A program made the position numbers and the translations under genes. Source: Yoonia vestfoldensis (GTDB lineage Bacteria; Pseudomonadota; Alphaproteobacteria; Rhodobacterales; Rhodobacteraceae). From it: a stretch of DNA of 64,000 nucleotides. This document shows positions 46,673 through 56,133 of this stretch, one piece after another (position 1 is the stretch's first letter; each line of letters starts with the position of its first letter). The notes beneath the pieces were generated by a model, which did not search any database, was not told the origin of the DNA, and saw only the letters and a program-made list of their open reading frames with translations. The DNA lies in contig NZ_CP021431.1 of the NCBI RefSeq assembly GCF_002158905.1, positions 3,426,001-3,490,000 of the forward strand. Reading direction: 5' to 3'.

Positions 46673-47469
46673 CAGGCAGGTTCCAAAACCACGCCGGGGG
46701 CGGCGGCGATGAAAAAGGGGTTATCAAATCCCGGTTTCCCATAGGTTAACGGCTGGTGGTCATCAAAGCGCACCACCAGACCGCCCGCCCCGGTCAAGAC
46801 GGCATGGCCTGCGGCAGTGTCCCATTCCATGGTCCGGCCCAGCCGGGGGTAAAGATCGGCCTCGCCCGTCGCGACAAGGCAGAATTTCAACGATGATCCC
46901 GCGCTGGTCATGTCGCGGATCTGATATTTCGCGATGTAATCATCGGTCGCCTGATCGCGGTGGGATTTCGAGGCCACGACCATCAAGGCCGCATTATCCG
47001 GTTCCGACACCGCGATCGGGCGCAGCTGTCCGACATGGTCCTGCGCAAAGGGGCCGGTTTCCTCGACCGACTGGCCGCTGGCATCGGTATAGAACAGCCG
47101 GTTGCGCGCCGGGGCATAGACGATGCCACGCAGGGCCACGCCATCTACGACATAGGCGATATTGACGGTGAAATCCCCGCGGCGCTGCACGAATTCCTTG
47201 GTGCCGTCCAAAGGATCCACGATCAAGAACGTGGTCGCGCGCAATTTATGGGATGCGGCCTGTTCCTCGGTCACCAGCGCGACATCGGGAAAAGCCGCAC
47301 GCAAGGCGGCGCTGATGATGGCATCGGCGGCTTCGTCGGCGGCGGTGACAGGGCTGTCATCACTTTTGGCGCGCACCTCGAAATCGGCGGCGGCATAGAC
47401 CTGCATGATCGCCTCGCCGGCCTCTAGCGCGGCGCTGCGCATCACATTGGTCAGCAGTTCATAATCCAT
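46672..47469 (-). CDS. cysQ: 3'(2'),5'-bisphosphate nucleotidase CysQ
   Basis: A 265-aa inositol-monophosphatase-fold enzyme that hydrolyses PAP, the by-product of PAPS-using sulfotransferases and sulfate reduction. Metal-binding motifs are SPVTAADEAADAII, LVTEEQ, FLIVDPLDGTKEFVQRRGDF and EWDTAAGHAVLTGAGG. It is the first gene of the minus-strand run leading to the sulfotransferase. Confidence 0.94.
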   Translation of the reverse strand: MDYELLTNVMRSAALEAGEAIMQVYAAADFEVRAKSDDSPVTAADEAADAIISAALRAAFPDVALVTEEQAASHKLRATTFLIVDPLDGTKEFVQRRGDFTVNIAYVVDGVALRGIVYAPARNRLFYTDASGQSVEETGPFAQDHVGQLRPIAVSEPDNAALMVVASKSHRDQATDDYIAKYQIRDMTSAGSSLKFCLVATGEADLYPRLGRTMEWDTAAGHAVLTGAGGLVVRFDDHQPLTYGKPGFDNPFFIAAAPGVVLEPA

Positions 47470-47578
47470 CGCAAGGCCTTGTGTTGAATTGGTATCATCA
47501 CTGTCTTATGGTTCGCGCTTAAGTAATCGGCAAGCTTGTCATGGGATAAGTGGTCCACGCTCCGTTTAAAGGTTTCGC

Positions 47579-48400
47579 ATGTTTCGCGTCCGCACGACAA
47601 AGTCGCATAGCCGCACCCTCTTTGCCATGGCAGAGGTGACCTATCATTCCATCGTCCGCAACCTGCGGTCCAGCCACCGCAGCGCTGTCATCGGTCTGGC
47701 GCTGACCACGTTGCAAAGCCTTGTGATGGTCGGGGTGTTCTTGTTGATGTTCACGCTTTTGGGGGTGCGCACCGCGGCGATCCGGGGCGATTTTCTGCTG
47801 TTCATCATGTCCGGCATCTTTCTTTACATGACACATACCAAAACCGTTGCGGCCGTCGCGGGCGGGGGCAATCCGCTGGGTGCAATGATGCTGCATGCCC
47901 CGATGAACACGTTGATTTCGATTGCCGCCTCGGCCTTATCGACGCTGTATCAGCAGATATTCGCCATCACGGTGATCCTGACATTCTATCATATCGTGAT
48001 CACGCCGATCACCATCCACAACCCGGTCGGCGCGCTGGGCATGGTGCTGTTGGCCTGGTTCTTCGGGATCGCGGTGGGCATGGTGTTTCTGGCGCTCAAT
48101 CCGTGGATACCCGATTTTGCCGGGCTGTTGCGCTCGCTTTATATCCGGATGAACATGATCGCCTCGGGCAAGATGTTCGTGGTGAACACGCTGCCCGCCG
48201 TGACGGTCGCGCTGTTCGATTGGAACCCGTTGTTCCATATCATCGACCAATCACGCGGCCATGTCTTCTTGCATTATAACCCCCATGTCACATCAGTCAG
48301 CTATCCGATCTATGTCTCACTGGCGCTGATCATGATCGGCTTGATGGGCGAATTCTATACCCGCAGGCATGTATCACTCAGCTGGTACGCCGCGCGTTAG
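47579..48400 (+). CDS. ABC-2 type polysaccharide export permease (KpsM-like)
   Basis: A 273-aa integral membrane protein with about six transmembrane helices, of the ABC-2 / KpsM type (SAVIGLALTTLQSLVMVGVF, LFIMSGIFLYMTHTK, ending NPLFHIIDQSRGHVFLHYNP). Such permeases export capsule or O-antigen. No partner ATPase (KpsT/Wzt) is adjacent, so it must come from elsewhere. It is divergent from cysQ across 109 bases, beside the glycan operon. Confidence 0.8.
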   Translation: MFRVRTTKSHSRTLFAMAEVTYHSIVRNLRSSHRSAVIGLALTTLQSLVMVGVFLLMFTLLGVRTAAIRGDFLLFIMSGIFLYMTHTKTVAAVAGGGNPLGAMMLHAPMNTLISIAASALSTLYQQIFAITVILTFYHIVITPITIHNPVGALGMVLLAWFFGIAVGMVFLALNPWIPDFAGLLRSLYIRMNMIASGKMFVVNTLPAVTVALFDWNPLFHIIDQSRGHVFLHYNPHVTSVSYPIYVSLALIMIGLMGEFYTRRHVSLSWYAAR

Positions 48401-48712
48401 ACCGCGGGGCGCGCGCGATCTGCCCGGCTGATCACGCTGATTCCCGCGCCGCTTGGCCGATTGTTTCCAAAGCCAGCATGCAGGCCAGTGCCAAGACGGC
48501 CGCATCCGGCCTTCGCCAGCGGTCAATCGATAGCCTAAAACTGTGGCTTTTGCACTTTTGCAGCCTCTGGGACTGTTGCAGCCCCCATATGGCACACCTA
48601 TATACAGGCCAACGTCGGATCAGCGGGTTGCGCTGTCAGACGCATGAAACTGGCGCGGGTGCCGGAATGGGTTCGCGCTGCTCAAACCGCCTAAAGTAGA
48701 GGGATTTGAAAA
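48401..48712 (+). promoter_or_regulatory. dnaK upstream region with possible heat-shock promoter
   Basis: A 312-base gap with no gene. CCCCATAT at 48583-48590 matches the sigma-32 -10 box, but only a poor -35 (CTCTGGG) is at suitable spacing, so the promoter is tentative. No CIRCE element was seen. Confidence 0.3.
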
Positions 48713-50617
48713 ATGGCCAAAGTGATTGGTATCGACCTTGGGACGACCAACTCCTGTATTGCGATCATGGACGGGTCAAAGCCCCGCGTGATCGAAAACG
48801 CCGAAGGCGCGCGCACGACGCCGTCGATCGTCGCGTTTACAGATGACGAACGCCTTGTCGGGCAGCCTGCGAAACGTCAGGCAGTGACCAACCCCGAAAA
48901 CACGATTTTCGCCGTCAAGCGGCTGATCGGGCGCCGGTTCGACGATGGCGACCTTGCCAAAGAGAAAAAGAACATGCCGTTTACCATCGTTGACGGTGGC
49001 AATGGCGATGCGTGGGTGCAGGCGCGCGGCGAGAAATATTCGCCCAGCCAGATTTCCGCCTTCATCCTCGGCAAGATGAAAGAAACCGCTGAAAGCTATC
49101 TTGGCGAAGAAGTGACGCAAGCCGTCATCACCGTGCCCGCCTATTTCAACGACGCCCAGCGTCAGGCGACCAAGGACGCCGGCAAGATCGCCGGACTTGA
49201 GGTGCTGCGCATCATCAACGAACCCACCGCTGCGGCGCTGGCTTATGGTCTCGACAAGAAAGAAAGCAAAACCATCGCGGTCTATGACCTTGGCGGCGGT
49301 ACTTTCGACGTGACCATTCTGGAAATCGACGACGGCCTGTTCGAGGTGAAATCCACCAATGGGGATACCTTCCTTGGCGGTGAAGATTTCGACATGCGGA
49401 TCGTCAACTATCTGGCTGACGAATTCAAAAAGGAAAACTCGGTCGATCTGACCAAGGACAAGATGGCGCTCCAGCGGCTGAAGGAAGCCGCCGAAAAGGC
49501 CAAGATCGAACTGTCCTCGTCCTCCAGCACGGAAATCAACCAGCCGTTCATTTCCATGGGGTCGAATGGCCAGCCGCTGCATATGGTCATGAAACTGACC
49601 CGCGCCAAGCTGGAAAGCCTTGTGGGCGATCTGATCAAGGCCTCGCTGAAACCTTGCCAGGCTGCGATCAAGGATGCCGGTCTGTCCACATCCGACATCG
49701 ACGAGGTTGTTCTGGTCGGCGGGATGACCCGCATGCCCAAGGTCAAGGAAGAAGTGTCCAAGTTCTTTGGCAAGGAACCGCATCAGGGTGTGAACCCCGA
49801 TGAGGTCGTCGCCATGGGTGCCGCCATTCAGGCCGGTGTTCTGCAAGGTGACGTCAAGGATGTGGTCCTGCTGGACGTGACACCTTTGTCGCTGGGGATC
49901 GAAACATTGGGCGGCGTGTTCACCCGCCTGATCGACCGCAACACAACGATCCCGACGAAGAAAAGCCAGGTCTTCTCGACCGCCGAAGACAACCAGAATG
50001 CCGTGACCTTGCGGGTGTTCCAGGGTGAACGTGAAATGGCCGCCGACAACAAGATGTTGGGTCAGTTCAACCTTGAAAACATCCCACCAGCCCCGCGCGG
50101 CATGCCCCAGATCGAGGTGACCTTTGACATCGACGCCAACGGCATTGTCGAGGTTGGCGCCAAGGACAAAGGCACCGGCAAGGAACAGAAGATCACGATC
50201 CAGGCCTCTGGCGGTCTGTCGGATGATGACATCGAAGCAATGGTCAAGGACGCCGAGGCAAATGCCGAGGCCGACAAGTCCCGCCGCGAATTGGTCGAAG
50301 CGAAAAACCAGGCCGAAAGCCTGATCCATTCGACCGAAAAATCGATGGAAGAACATGCCGACAAGGTTGACCCCACCACGATCGAAGCGATCGAACTGGC
50401 GATTGCCGCGCTCAAGGACGACCTTGAGGGCGACAATGCAGGCAAGATCAAATCCGGCGTGCAAAACGTGACCGAAGCCGCGATGAAACTGGGCGAAGCC
50501 ATCTACAAGGCCAGCCAGGAAGAATCCGGCGATGCCGAGCCTGATCGTCCCGGCGCGGATGACGACATTCTGGATGCGGATTTCGAAGACCTGGATGACG
50601 ACAAGCGCCGCAATTGA
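48713..50617 (+). CDS. dnaK: Chaperone DnaK (Hsp70)
   Basis: A 634-aa Hsp70. The nucleotide-binding domain shows [51 protein letters not shown] and [13 protein letters not shown]. The substrate-binding domain follows at about residue 390, with a helical lid and a C-terminal acidic tail ([10 protein letters not shown]). It folds and disaggregates proteins with DnaJ and GrpE. Start and length are canonical. A 780-aa antisense frame over the gene is a codon-bias shadow. Confidence 0.98.
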   Translation: MAKVIGIDLGTTNSCIAIMDGSKPRVIENAEGARTTPSIVAFTDDERLVGQPAKRQAVTNPENTIFAVKRLIGRRFDDGDLAKEKKNMPFTIVDGGNGDAWVQARGEKYSPSQISAFILGKMKETAESYLGEEVTQAVITVPAYFNDAQRQATKDAGKIAGLEVLRIINEPTAAALAYGLDKKESKTIAVYDLGGGTFDVTILEIDDGLFEVKSTNGDTFLGGEDFDMRIVNYLADEFKKENSVDLTKDKMALQRLKEAAEKAKIELSSSSSTEINQPFISMGSNGQPLHMVMKLTRAKLESLVGDLIKASLKPCQAAIKDAGLSTSDIDEVVLVGGMTRMPKVKEEVSKFFGKEPHQGVNPDEVVAMGAAIQAGVLQGDVKDVVLLDVTPLSLGIETLGGVFTRLIDRNTTIPTKKSQVFSTAEDNQNAVTLRVFQGEREMAADNKMLGQFNLENIPPAPRGMPQIEVTFDIDANGIVEVGAKDKGTGKEQKITIQASGGLSDDDIEAMVKDAEANAEADKSRRELVEAKNQAESLIHSTEKSMEEHADKVDPTTIEAIELAIAALKDDLEGDNAGKIKSGVQNVTEAAMKLGEAIYKASQEESGDAEPDRPGADDDILDADFEDLDDDKRRN

Positions 50618-50636
50618 TAAGGCGGCGCAGGAAATG

Positions 50637-50665
50637 GACCGGCCCCACACCGGGCCGGTCTTTTT
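50637..50665 (+). terminator. Intrinsic terminator between dnaK and dnaJ
   Basis: A strong GC stem (GACCGGCCC with GGGCCGGTC) and a short loop, followed by TTTTT. It would reduce dnaJ relative to dnaK expression. Confidence 0.85.
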
Positions 50666-50689
50666 CTGTTCCCAAAGGGGAAAACGATA

Positions 50690-51838
50690 ATGGCAAAACG
50701 TGATTATTATGATGTGTTGGGGATCGCCAAAGGGGCCGATGCCGATGCGATCAAAAAGGCCTATCGCCAAAAGGCCAAGGAATTGCACCCCGACCGCAAC
50801 GCCGACAACCCCAAGGCCGAGGCCCAGTTCAAAGAAGCGAACGAAGCCTATGAAGTTCTGAAAGACGCCAATAAAAAGGCCGCCTATGACCGTTATGGCC
50901 ATGCCGCCTTTGAAAATGGCATGGGGTCCAGCGCGGGTGGGCCGCGCGGTGGCGGGCAGGGCGACTTTGCCAGCGCCTTTTCCGATGTCTTCGACGACCT
51001 GTTCGGTGATTTCATGGGCGGGCGTGGCGGTGGCGGGCGACGCAGCGGCGCACAGCGCGGCAGCGATCTGCGCTATAACCTGCGCATCAATCTCGAAGAC
51101 GCCTTTGCCGGTCTGCAAAAGACGATCAGCGTCACAACGGCCGTGTCATGCGGGTCCTGTTCCGGCACCGGGGCCGAGGGCGGGTCTGAACCACAGGTCT
51201 GTCCGACCTGTAACGGCATGGGCAAGGTCCGCGCGCAGCAGGGCTTTTTCACCGTCGAACGCACCTGCCCGACCTGCAGCGGCATGGGCCAGATCATCAA
51301 GGATAAATGCAAGGTCTGCCATGGGGCCGGTCGCGTCGAAAAAGAAAAGTCGCTGTCCGTGAATATCCCCGCTGGCGTCGAAACCGGCACCCGCATCCGC
51401 CTGAGCGGCGAAGGCGAGGCTGGTGTGCGCGGCGGCCCGCCCGGCGATCTCTATATCTTTATCGAGGTCAACAGCCATCCGCTATTCGAACGCGAAGGTC
51501 TGAACCTTTATTGCCGCGTGCCGGTATCGATCGCGACCGCAGCGCTTGGCGGCGAAATCGAGGTGCCGACAATCGACGGCGGCCGCAGCCGCGTCAAAGT
51601 GCCCGAAGGCTCGCAATCGGGCCGCCAGATGCGTCTGCGCGGCAAGGGGATGCCCGCGCTGCGGGGTGGCCCCAGCGGCGATATGATGATCGAGCTGGCC
51701 GTGGAAACGCCGGTCAAGCTGACAACGCGCCAACGCGAAATCCTGCGCGAATTCGACAAGCTCAGCGAAGAGAACAACCCCCAAGGGACCAGTTTCTTTG
51801 CCAGCGTCAAATCCTTCTGGGATTCGATGAAAAGTTAA
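50690..51838 (+). CDS. dnaJ: Co-chaperone DnaJ (Hsp40)
   Basis: A 382-aa type I Hsp40. The J-domain (1-70) has the HPD motif in LHPDRN, followed by a Gly-rich linker (about 80-125). Four zinc-binding CXXCXGXG repeats are present ([32 protein letters not shown]), then the C-terminal substrate domains. It stimulates DnaK ATPase. The start is 25 bases after the terminator, with an AGGGG-like ribosome site. Confidence 0.97.
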   Translation: MAKRDYYDVLGIAKGADADAIKKAYRQKAKELHPDRNADNPKAEAQFKEANEAYEVLKDANKKAAYDRYGHAAFENGMGSSAGGPRGGGQGDFASAFSDVFDDLFGDFMGGRGGGGRRSGAQRGSDLRYNLRINLEDAFAGLQKTISVTTAVSCGSCSGTGAEGGSEPQVCPTCNGMGKVRAQQGFFTVERTCPTCSGMGQIIKDKCKVCHGAGRVEKEKSLSVNIPAGVETGTRIRLSGEGEAGVRGGPPGDLYIFIEVNSHPLFEREGLNLYCRVPVSIATAALGGEIEVPTIDGGRSRVKVPEGSQSGRQMRLRGKGMPALRGGPSGDMMIELAVETPVKLTTRQREILREFDKLSEENNPQGTSFFASVKSFWDSMKS

Positions 51839-51872
51839 CCATACGGTAACCGGCGATCCGGCAGGGTGGGGC

Positions 51873-52610
51873 ATGACCCGCTTTGCCGAATCCCGCAGCC
51901 TTTTTCCCGAAATAGACAGCCCGCCCAGGGCAAAACTGCCGTCCTATCTGCGCGATCACCGCAAACGGCTGCGCGACAGGTTCCTGGCGGGTGGCCCGGC
52001 AGCGGTGCCTGATTACGAATTGCTGGAACTGGTGCTGTTCCGCGCCATCCCGCGGCAGGATGTCAAACCGCTGGCCCGCGCGCTGATCGATCATTTCGGT
52101 GATTTCAACGGGGTTTTATCGGCCAGCGTCACCCAGATCGGCCAGGTGCCCGGTGCCGGCCCCGCCGTTGCGCTGGAACTGAAAATCGTCGAAGCCGCGG
52201 CCCACAGGCTGGCACGGGCGCGGGTGATGCAGCGCCATGTCATGTCCGGCTGGGATGCGCTGCTGACCTATTGCCACACGGTGATGGCGCATCGCGACAC
52301 CGAACAATTCCGCATCCTGTTCCTGGACACCAAGAATGTTCTGATCGCGGATGAAGAACAGGCCAAGGGCACGCTGGACCATGTGCCCGTCTATCCGCGC
52401 GAGGTGGTCAAACGCGCGCTGGAACTGAACGCAGCATCCATGATCCTTGTCCACAACCACCCATCGGGCGACCCCACGCCGTCACAGGCCGATATTGCAG
52501 TGACCCGCCAGATCAGTGATGCAGCGCGCACTTTGGGGATCACGGTGCATGACCATCTGATCATCGGCAAATCCTGCGAAATCAGCTTTCGCGCGCAGGG
52601 TTTGTTCTGA
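51873..52610 (+). CDS. radC: RadC-family JAB/MPN protein
   Basis: A 245-aa RadC/YeeS-type protein. An N-terminal helix-hairpin-helix region (QIGQVPGAGPAVALELKI) is followed by a JAMM metalloprotease-like domain with the HXHXXXXXXXXD metal pattern (LVHNHPSGDPTPSQAD). The cellular function of RadC is unsettled despite the name. This is the last high-GC gene before the island and may mark its insertion side. Confidence 0.92.
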   Translation: MTRFAESRSLFPEIDSPPRAKLPSYLRDHRKRLRDRFLAGGPAAVPDYELLELVLFRAIPRQDVKPLARALIDHFGDFNGVLSASVTQIGQVPGAGPAVALELKIVEAAAHRLARARVMQRHVMSGWDALLTYCHTVMAHRDTEQFRILFLDTKNVLIADEEQAKGTLDHVPVYPREVVKRALELNAASMILVHNHPSGDPTPSQADIAVTRQISDAARTLGITVHDHLIIGKSCEISFRAQGLF

Positions 52611-52861
52611 CAATCGCGCGTGGCGCGCGTGGCGGGCGACCCCGCCAGCGCTGTCTTGATCCTTTAAGCAAGACGCCCGTGACAATGCTTGAATTCATTT
52701 GGTGAAGGTTAAACTATTGTTATTGAACACTATTAACGCACCAAGATTATTGTGCCTAACATTTGCCTAACAGCCAAGTCATTGTTATCATTGTATTTTA
52801 CTATTGGACAATCACAGTCAAATTTCTCGTTGAAAATGGCTGTGACTGAACTCTGTTCTAC
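52611..52861. other. Left junction of the AT-rich island
   Basis: Composition changes abruptly near 52680: GC-rich sequence of the radC type gives way to AT-rich sequence (TTATTGAACACTATTAACGC and on). No gene lies here, and no direct repeat or tRNA that would mark an att site was recognised; the other end is outside the window. Confidence 0.6.
52630..52647 (+). terminator. Hairpin downstream of radC
   Basis: Perfect 7-bp arms TGGCGGG and CCCGCCA around a four-base loop, 20 bases after the radC stop. No U run follows, so termination efficiency is doubtful. Confidence 0.4.
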
Positions 52862-53284
52862 TCACTTTGGCAGTGGCTTTGTAATGCCAACTTGCTGTGT
52901 GAGTATCGTATCAAATTCACCACTCAGCACTGCAAGCTTTAGGTTACGAAGAGTAGGTTCAACCTCCTCTTTGCTGTTCAACGCAATAGCAGTCTTGCCC
53001 TTTCCCAACTCCAATGGCTTTGAGCCGTAGCGCACTGTGAGTTGCACACCACCATCTGTGTGCTCTGTCCACCAACAGCGCATACGCTTGGGTTGTTCTA
53101 CTTTGTGTTGATTGCCGTCAATGTCCCTATTCCACACTATCTTTGTTGGACGATAGGTGCTGTCCACAGCCAAACGGATTTGTTCTTCCACTTTGAACGC
53201 AAGCTTGCTGCGTCGTCTCACAATGGGATTACTTTGCGTGTTTGATTTGAACTCTGTTAGCTTCTGTTGTTGTAGGAATGACAT
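52862..53284 (-). CDS. Unknown island protein, DUF6641-like
   Basis: A 140-aa basic protein. Recognisable blocks are NPIVRRRSKLAFKVEEQIRL, an aromatic patch MRCWWTEHTDGGVQLTVRYG, and a C-terminal helix. From memory this resembles the uncharacterised family DUF6641 seen in phages and bacterial islands; this was not checked. No signal or membrane segment. It contains one copy of the island palindrome within its coding sequence (52951-52969). Confidence 0.6.
   Translation of the reverse strand: MSFLQQQKLTEFKSNTQSNPIVRRRSKLAFKVEEQIRLAVDSTYRPTKIVWNRDIDGNQHKVEQPKRMRCWWTEHTDGGVQLTVRYGSKPLELGKGKTAIALNSKEEVEPTLRNLKLAVLSGEFDTILTQQVGITKPLPK
52951..52969. repeat. GTAGGTT-type palindrome within a gene, partial copy
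   Basis: GAGTAGGTT and AACCTCCTC pair at eight of nine positions around one base, inside the DUF6641-like gene. Confidence 0.5.
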
Positions 53285-53346
53285 GATAACCTCCTTATTC
53301 TACTCACACATTGTGCTTTCGAACAAGGCAGGTTGTCAGCCGAAAA

Positions 53347-54144
53347 TCAACTTGGTTCAACACAAACAAGAAGGCTTTGTTCCTCAGAAGCACCCAAAGT
53401 TCGTGTTGTCACGAATCCAGAACCAACATCAGAGTAGTCAAAAACTTGCGAAGTTCCACTATCTCTTTGAATAAGAACAACCAGTCCTGTTTCACTTGAT
53501 ACTGAAATTTCACCTTTAACTGGTACATTTATATCTAAGTCGCATGGAAAACCAAAATGTGCGTCACAATCATATTTTGCCTGTCCAATTATATTTACCC
53601 ATGTGACTTGCCTTCTATCAACACCAAAGAAGGTACCAAGTACTTGGACGTCGCCTGACGCAGAAGGTGTCGAGCTAAGAGTATGAATGACTTCACTACA
53701 TGTACCCCCAACAAGTGTTTCATAGTCGTAGCTGACTGTCGGTTGCAAAAAGCCAAAATAGGAAGAAGAAAGCATTTCGTCTATGATTTCAGCGTTTAGC
53801 TGCTCTGCCTGTTTAAGCTGTGCAGCCGCTTCTTCTGCTTTCCTTGCAGCCTCCGCAGCAGCTTCTACTTCCGCAAGCTTAACTGCTTCTTCCTCAAGCG
53901 CTAAACGTTCAGCTTCTGCTTCTTGCAGTGCCTGTTGTTCAGCTAAGTGTTGCTTGTATCCCTCATTTGTATCAAAGCCAGCCGCCTGCGCTGCTTTCAT
54001 CTCTGCTACACTTTGAAAACCACCCTCTTCCACTTGTGCCTGCTCTTTACGACCAGCCTGATATGCAGGTAACGATAGTGAAAGAATTCCCAGTGCCATA
54101 ACCCCAAAGCCAATCAAAACAATCCGCACAAGTTTTTTAACCAT
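53347..54144 (-). CDS. Unknown membrane-anchored coiled-coil protein
   Basis: A 265-aa protein with an N-terminal transmembrane helix (about residues 6-28, VRIVLIGFGVMALGILSLSL), an Ala/Glu-rich coiled coil (about 45-118) and a C-terminal domain of about 145 residues with four cysteines (TCSEV, YDCDAHF, PCDLD, LVCVEP), suggesting two disulfides in the periplasm. No family recognised. It lies alone between the DUF6641-like gene and the H-NS-like gene. Confidence 0.65.
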   Translation of the reverse strand: MVKKLVRIVLIGFGVMALGILSLSLPAYQAGRKEQAQVEEGGFQSVAEMKAAQAAGFDTNEGYKQHLAEQQALQEAEAERLALEEEAVKLAEVEAAAEAARKAEEAAAQLKQAEQLNAEIIDEMLSSSYFGFLQPTVSYDYETLVGGTCSEVIHTLSSTPSASGDVQVLGTFFGVDRRQVTWVNIIGQAKYDCDAHFGFPCDLDINVPVKGEISVSSETGLVVLIQRDSGTSQVFDYSDVGSGFVTTRTLGASEEQSLLVCVEPS

Positions 54145-54181
54145 TTTTATTCTCCGTTCATGCTATCAATAACTACCTAAC

Positions 54182-54373
54182 TTAGTTCTCTGTTTTTGTA
54201 CGCCGCTTTCTACCTTCAGCTAAAAAACCTTTAAGCATACGTGCAGTGAAGCCATGTGCCTTGCACAGTTGACGCACAGTCTTCAAATCTTCAGTTTTCT
54301 GCTGCTTCTTTGCTTCTTCAATCTGCATTGTAATCTGCTCTTGCTGTGCAAGTAGTTCTTCAAGTTTGCTCAT
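54182..54373 (-). CDS. Truncated H-NS-like protein
   Basis: A 63-aa protein consisting of an N-terminal coiled coil (KLEELLAQQEQITMQIEEAK) and a short helix-plus-turn (VRQLCKAHGFTARMLKGFL) like the dimerisation part of H-NS-family proteins. The DNA-binding motif of H-NS (around W-x-G-x-G-R) is missing; the tail is only basic (EGRKRRTK). Short H-NS forms of this kind (H-NST) block full-length H-NS and occur on islands. That role is inferred here. A GGAGG-like ribosome site (TTCGGAGG on the minus strand) precedes the ATG. Confidence 0.55.
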   Translation of the reverse strand: MSKLEELLAQQEQITMQIEEAKKQQKTEDLKTVRQLCKAHGFTARMLKGFLAEGRKRRTKTEN

Positions 54374-54441
54374 ATCAAATTCCTCCGAATTGCATTAGTC
54401 TTTTAGCAATACTTTTCGCTGCGTCAACTACCTCAATATGA

Positions 54442-54476
54442 AAACAAAAAACGCCAACGCAGACTGCGTTGACGTT
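54442..54476 (-). terminator. Intrinsic terminator after the AAA+ gene
   Basis: Arms AACG-CAACGCAG and CTGCGTTG-CGTT form a strong hairpin, and the A-rich left side gives a U-rich tail on the minus strand. Placed 27 bases past the stop of the AAA+ gene. Confidence 0.75.
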
Positions 54477-54483
54477 TGAAACA

Positions 54484-54500
54484 GTAGGTTGAATCTACCC
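54484..54500. repeat. GTAGGTT-type palindrome, degenerate copy
   Basis: GTAGGTT-G-AATCTAC, a 7-bp stem with one G-T pair, immediately after the AAA+ gene stop. Related to copies at 52951, 56495 and 63182. Confidence 0.55.
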
Positions 54501-54502
54501 CT

Positions 54503-55198
54503 TTATACCACTGTGAGCTTAGGCTTGCGTGGCTGAGGCTGCTGTGTTGTGCTAAGCTGTAGCACCAGCTTGTCCACTGTGCGTCCAATCTGCCGCAAGC
54601 TCAGCTCAGTTTCGTCACTAATCAAGCTGCGTTCAAAGATTGCCAATAAATCACTGTCAGTCACTGCTACGCTGTATTGATGGAGAACACGCTGCGCTAC
54701 AGCCACTGCTTGTATTGGTTCAAAGCCTCGCACTCTAAACACGTCGCTTCTGTCTACAATGCTGCCATCAATGTTTGACAAGTGATTTGTTGTCATAATT
54801 ACAAGCAGACGTTGTGTGTGTTCGTCCAAAAAGTCTCTCAGCACGTACTGCTTGTCTTTAAGCCTATCCACTTCGTTTATGATAACGATTGGTATTTCTT
54901 CGCATGTCCTTGCTAAGTTGAAAGTCCCACACAGCGTCTTCAGTGTGTCATCTGTCCAAGCATCGCCATTTAACTCATACACTGAAGGTGTGCTGCCTAA
55001 GCGTTCTTTGGCAATAATAGCAGCTATGGTTGATTTGCCACTGCCATATGCCCCTTCCAATATTATGTTCCCACACATCTGTGGATACTGAACATAGTCG
55101 TATAAATCTTGCCTTGTGTATTCGTCAGCGAATACTAAGTCTGAGAACGTTTGAGGTGTGCTAACTGCCCAAGCACTAGGGTTTTGTGTAATTTTCAT
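54503..55198 (-). CDS. AAA+ ATPase, clamp-loader-like
   Basis: A 231-aa ATPase with Walker A LEGAYGSGKST at about residues 43-53 and a Walker B region IPIVIINEVDRLKDKQYVLR, where the usual Asp before Glu is Asn. Sensor 1 is in VIMTTNHLSNIDGSIVDRSD, and a lid domain follows to about residue 215. The arrangement resembles the small subunits of RFC/clamp loaders or phage DNA-replication ATPases. ATG 55198 is chosen; the frame reaches 55234. It may load a helicase or clamp for the element's replication, which is inference. Confidence 0.72.
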   Translation of the reverse strand: MKITQNPSAWAVSTPQTFSDLVFADEYTRQDLYDYVQYPQMCGNIILEGAYGSGKSTIAAIIAKERLGSTPSVYELNGDAWTDDTLKTLCGTFNLARTCEEIPIVIINEVDRLKDKQYVLRDFLDEHTQRLLVIMTTNHLSNIDGSIVDRSDVFRVRGFEPIQAVAVAQRVLHQYSVAVTDSDLLAIFERSLISDETELSLRQIGRTVDKLVLQLSTTQQPQPRKPKLTVV

Positions 55199-55264
55199 AT
55201 CTGTTCCTTTTGATTTGAGAGCAAAGGAAGGCACAGCACAGACGCTGCGCCTTCACTTGAGTGC

Positions 55265-56017
55265 TTAGGCTGCTTTGTCTGTCAGCGAAGACACTTGTGC
55301 GAGTTGCTGTTGTAGCTTGCGACGTTCACGCTCCACGTCTGCACGTGTCTCAGCTGCTGCTTGCTGTTCAGCGTAGTCTGCAACACTTGCGAGCACTTGT
55401 TTAACAAGCGATATATTTGCGCAGAAGCTTACGATACGCTGCTTACCGTTTGTATGCTCTACTAGGGCAAGCACATAATCGCTGCCGTCAGCTTTAGGTG
55501 CATTTGACAGCAGCTTTGCTTTGACACGTGGAAACGATTTTTCCGCTGTTTCCACACGCTGTGCTTTGACTTCCGCAGGTGTCAGTCCCTTATGCTGCTT
55601 GCGTACAGCTTCGATACCACCTTGTTTTACAAGCCATTGTGCAAAAAGAGTAGTTTGAACAGACTGTTCACGTGCATTGACAAGCACACGTGCGTAAATG
55701 TGTGCTCGCTTGCCAATGTTGCCAAACACCACACGCACAACCTTCGTCTCCAAGCGTGTGCCATCATTGAAGGTAATGCTATTTGCTGTGAGCACTTTGT
55801 TAAGTTCACGCACCATAGCAGTGCCTTGTTTGCGAATGTCAGCCACAGTCGAATAGCATTCGCCAAGCAAAGCAAAGAGTTCGTCACTTGCCTTCTTATA
55901 GCTTGTGCTGTGCCAAGTCGCTGCTTTGTTAGCGATTATAAGCATAGCGTCGTAGTGCTGCTGTGCTGTGATTACTGTTGTAGCAGATTTGATAGTAGAT
56001 TTAGTTGTCTTCGTCAT
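55265..56017 (-). CDS. Unknown 250-aa protein next to the AAA+ ATPase
   Basis: A soluble, basic, Lys/Thr-rich protein. Residues about 20-90 are helical (QQHYDAMLIIANKAATWHST), about 90-160 form a beta-rich core (TRLETKVVRVVFGNIGKRAH, IYARVLVN), and the C-terminus is a coiled coil (RADVERERRKLQQQLAQV). The start at 56017 has an AGGAAAG ribosome site. It is 66 bases upstream of the AAA+ gene on the same strand, so the two probably work together. No family recognised. Confidence 0.65.
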   Translation of the reverse strand: MTKTTKSTIKSATTVITAQQHYDAMLIIANKAATWHSTSYKKASDELFALLGECYSTVADIRKQGTAMVRELNKVLTANSITFNDGTRLETKVVRVVFGNIGKRAHIYARVLVNAREQSVQTTLFAQWLVKQGGIEAVRKQHKGLTPAEVKAQRVETAEKSFPRVKAKLLSNAPKADGSDYVLALVEHTNGKQRIVSFCANISLVKQVLASVADYAEQQAAAETRADVERERRKLQQQLAQVSSLTDKAA

Positions 56018-56133
56018 GTTCGCTTTCCTTTTCTGTTGCGAATTTATGTTGCGCTCATTGCCAACTTCTAAAATATAGCACATAAAAGTACGCCGAGTTC
56101 TACAACGCCAACCCTACAACACAGTGGTGTATA

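Noticed and set aside
48776..51118. 780-codon open frame on the minus strand over dnaK and dnaJ
   Set aside because: It is antisense to two highly conserved genes and its protein has no plausible motifs; a known effect of GC-rich codon bias.
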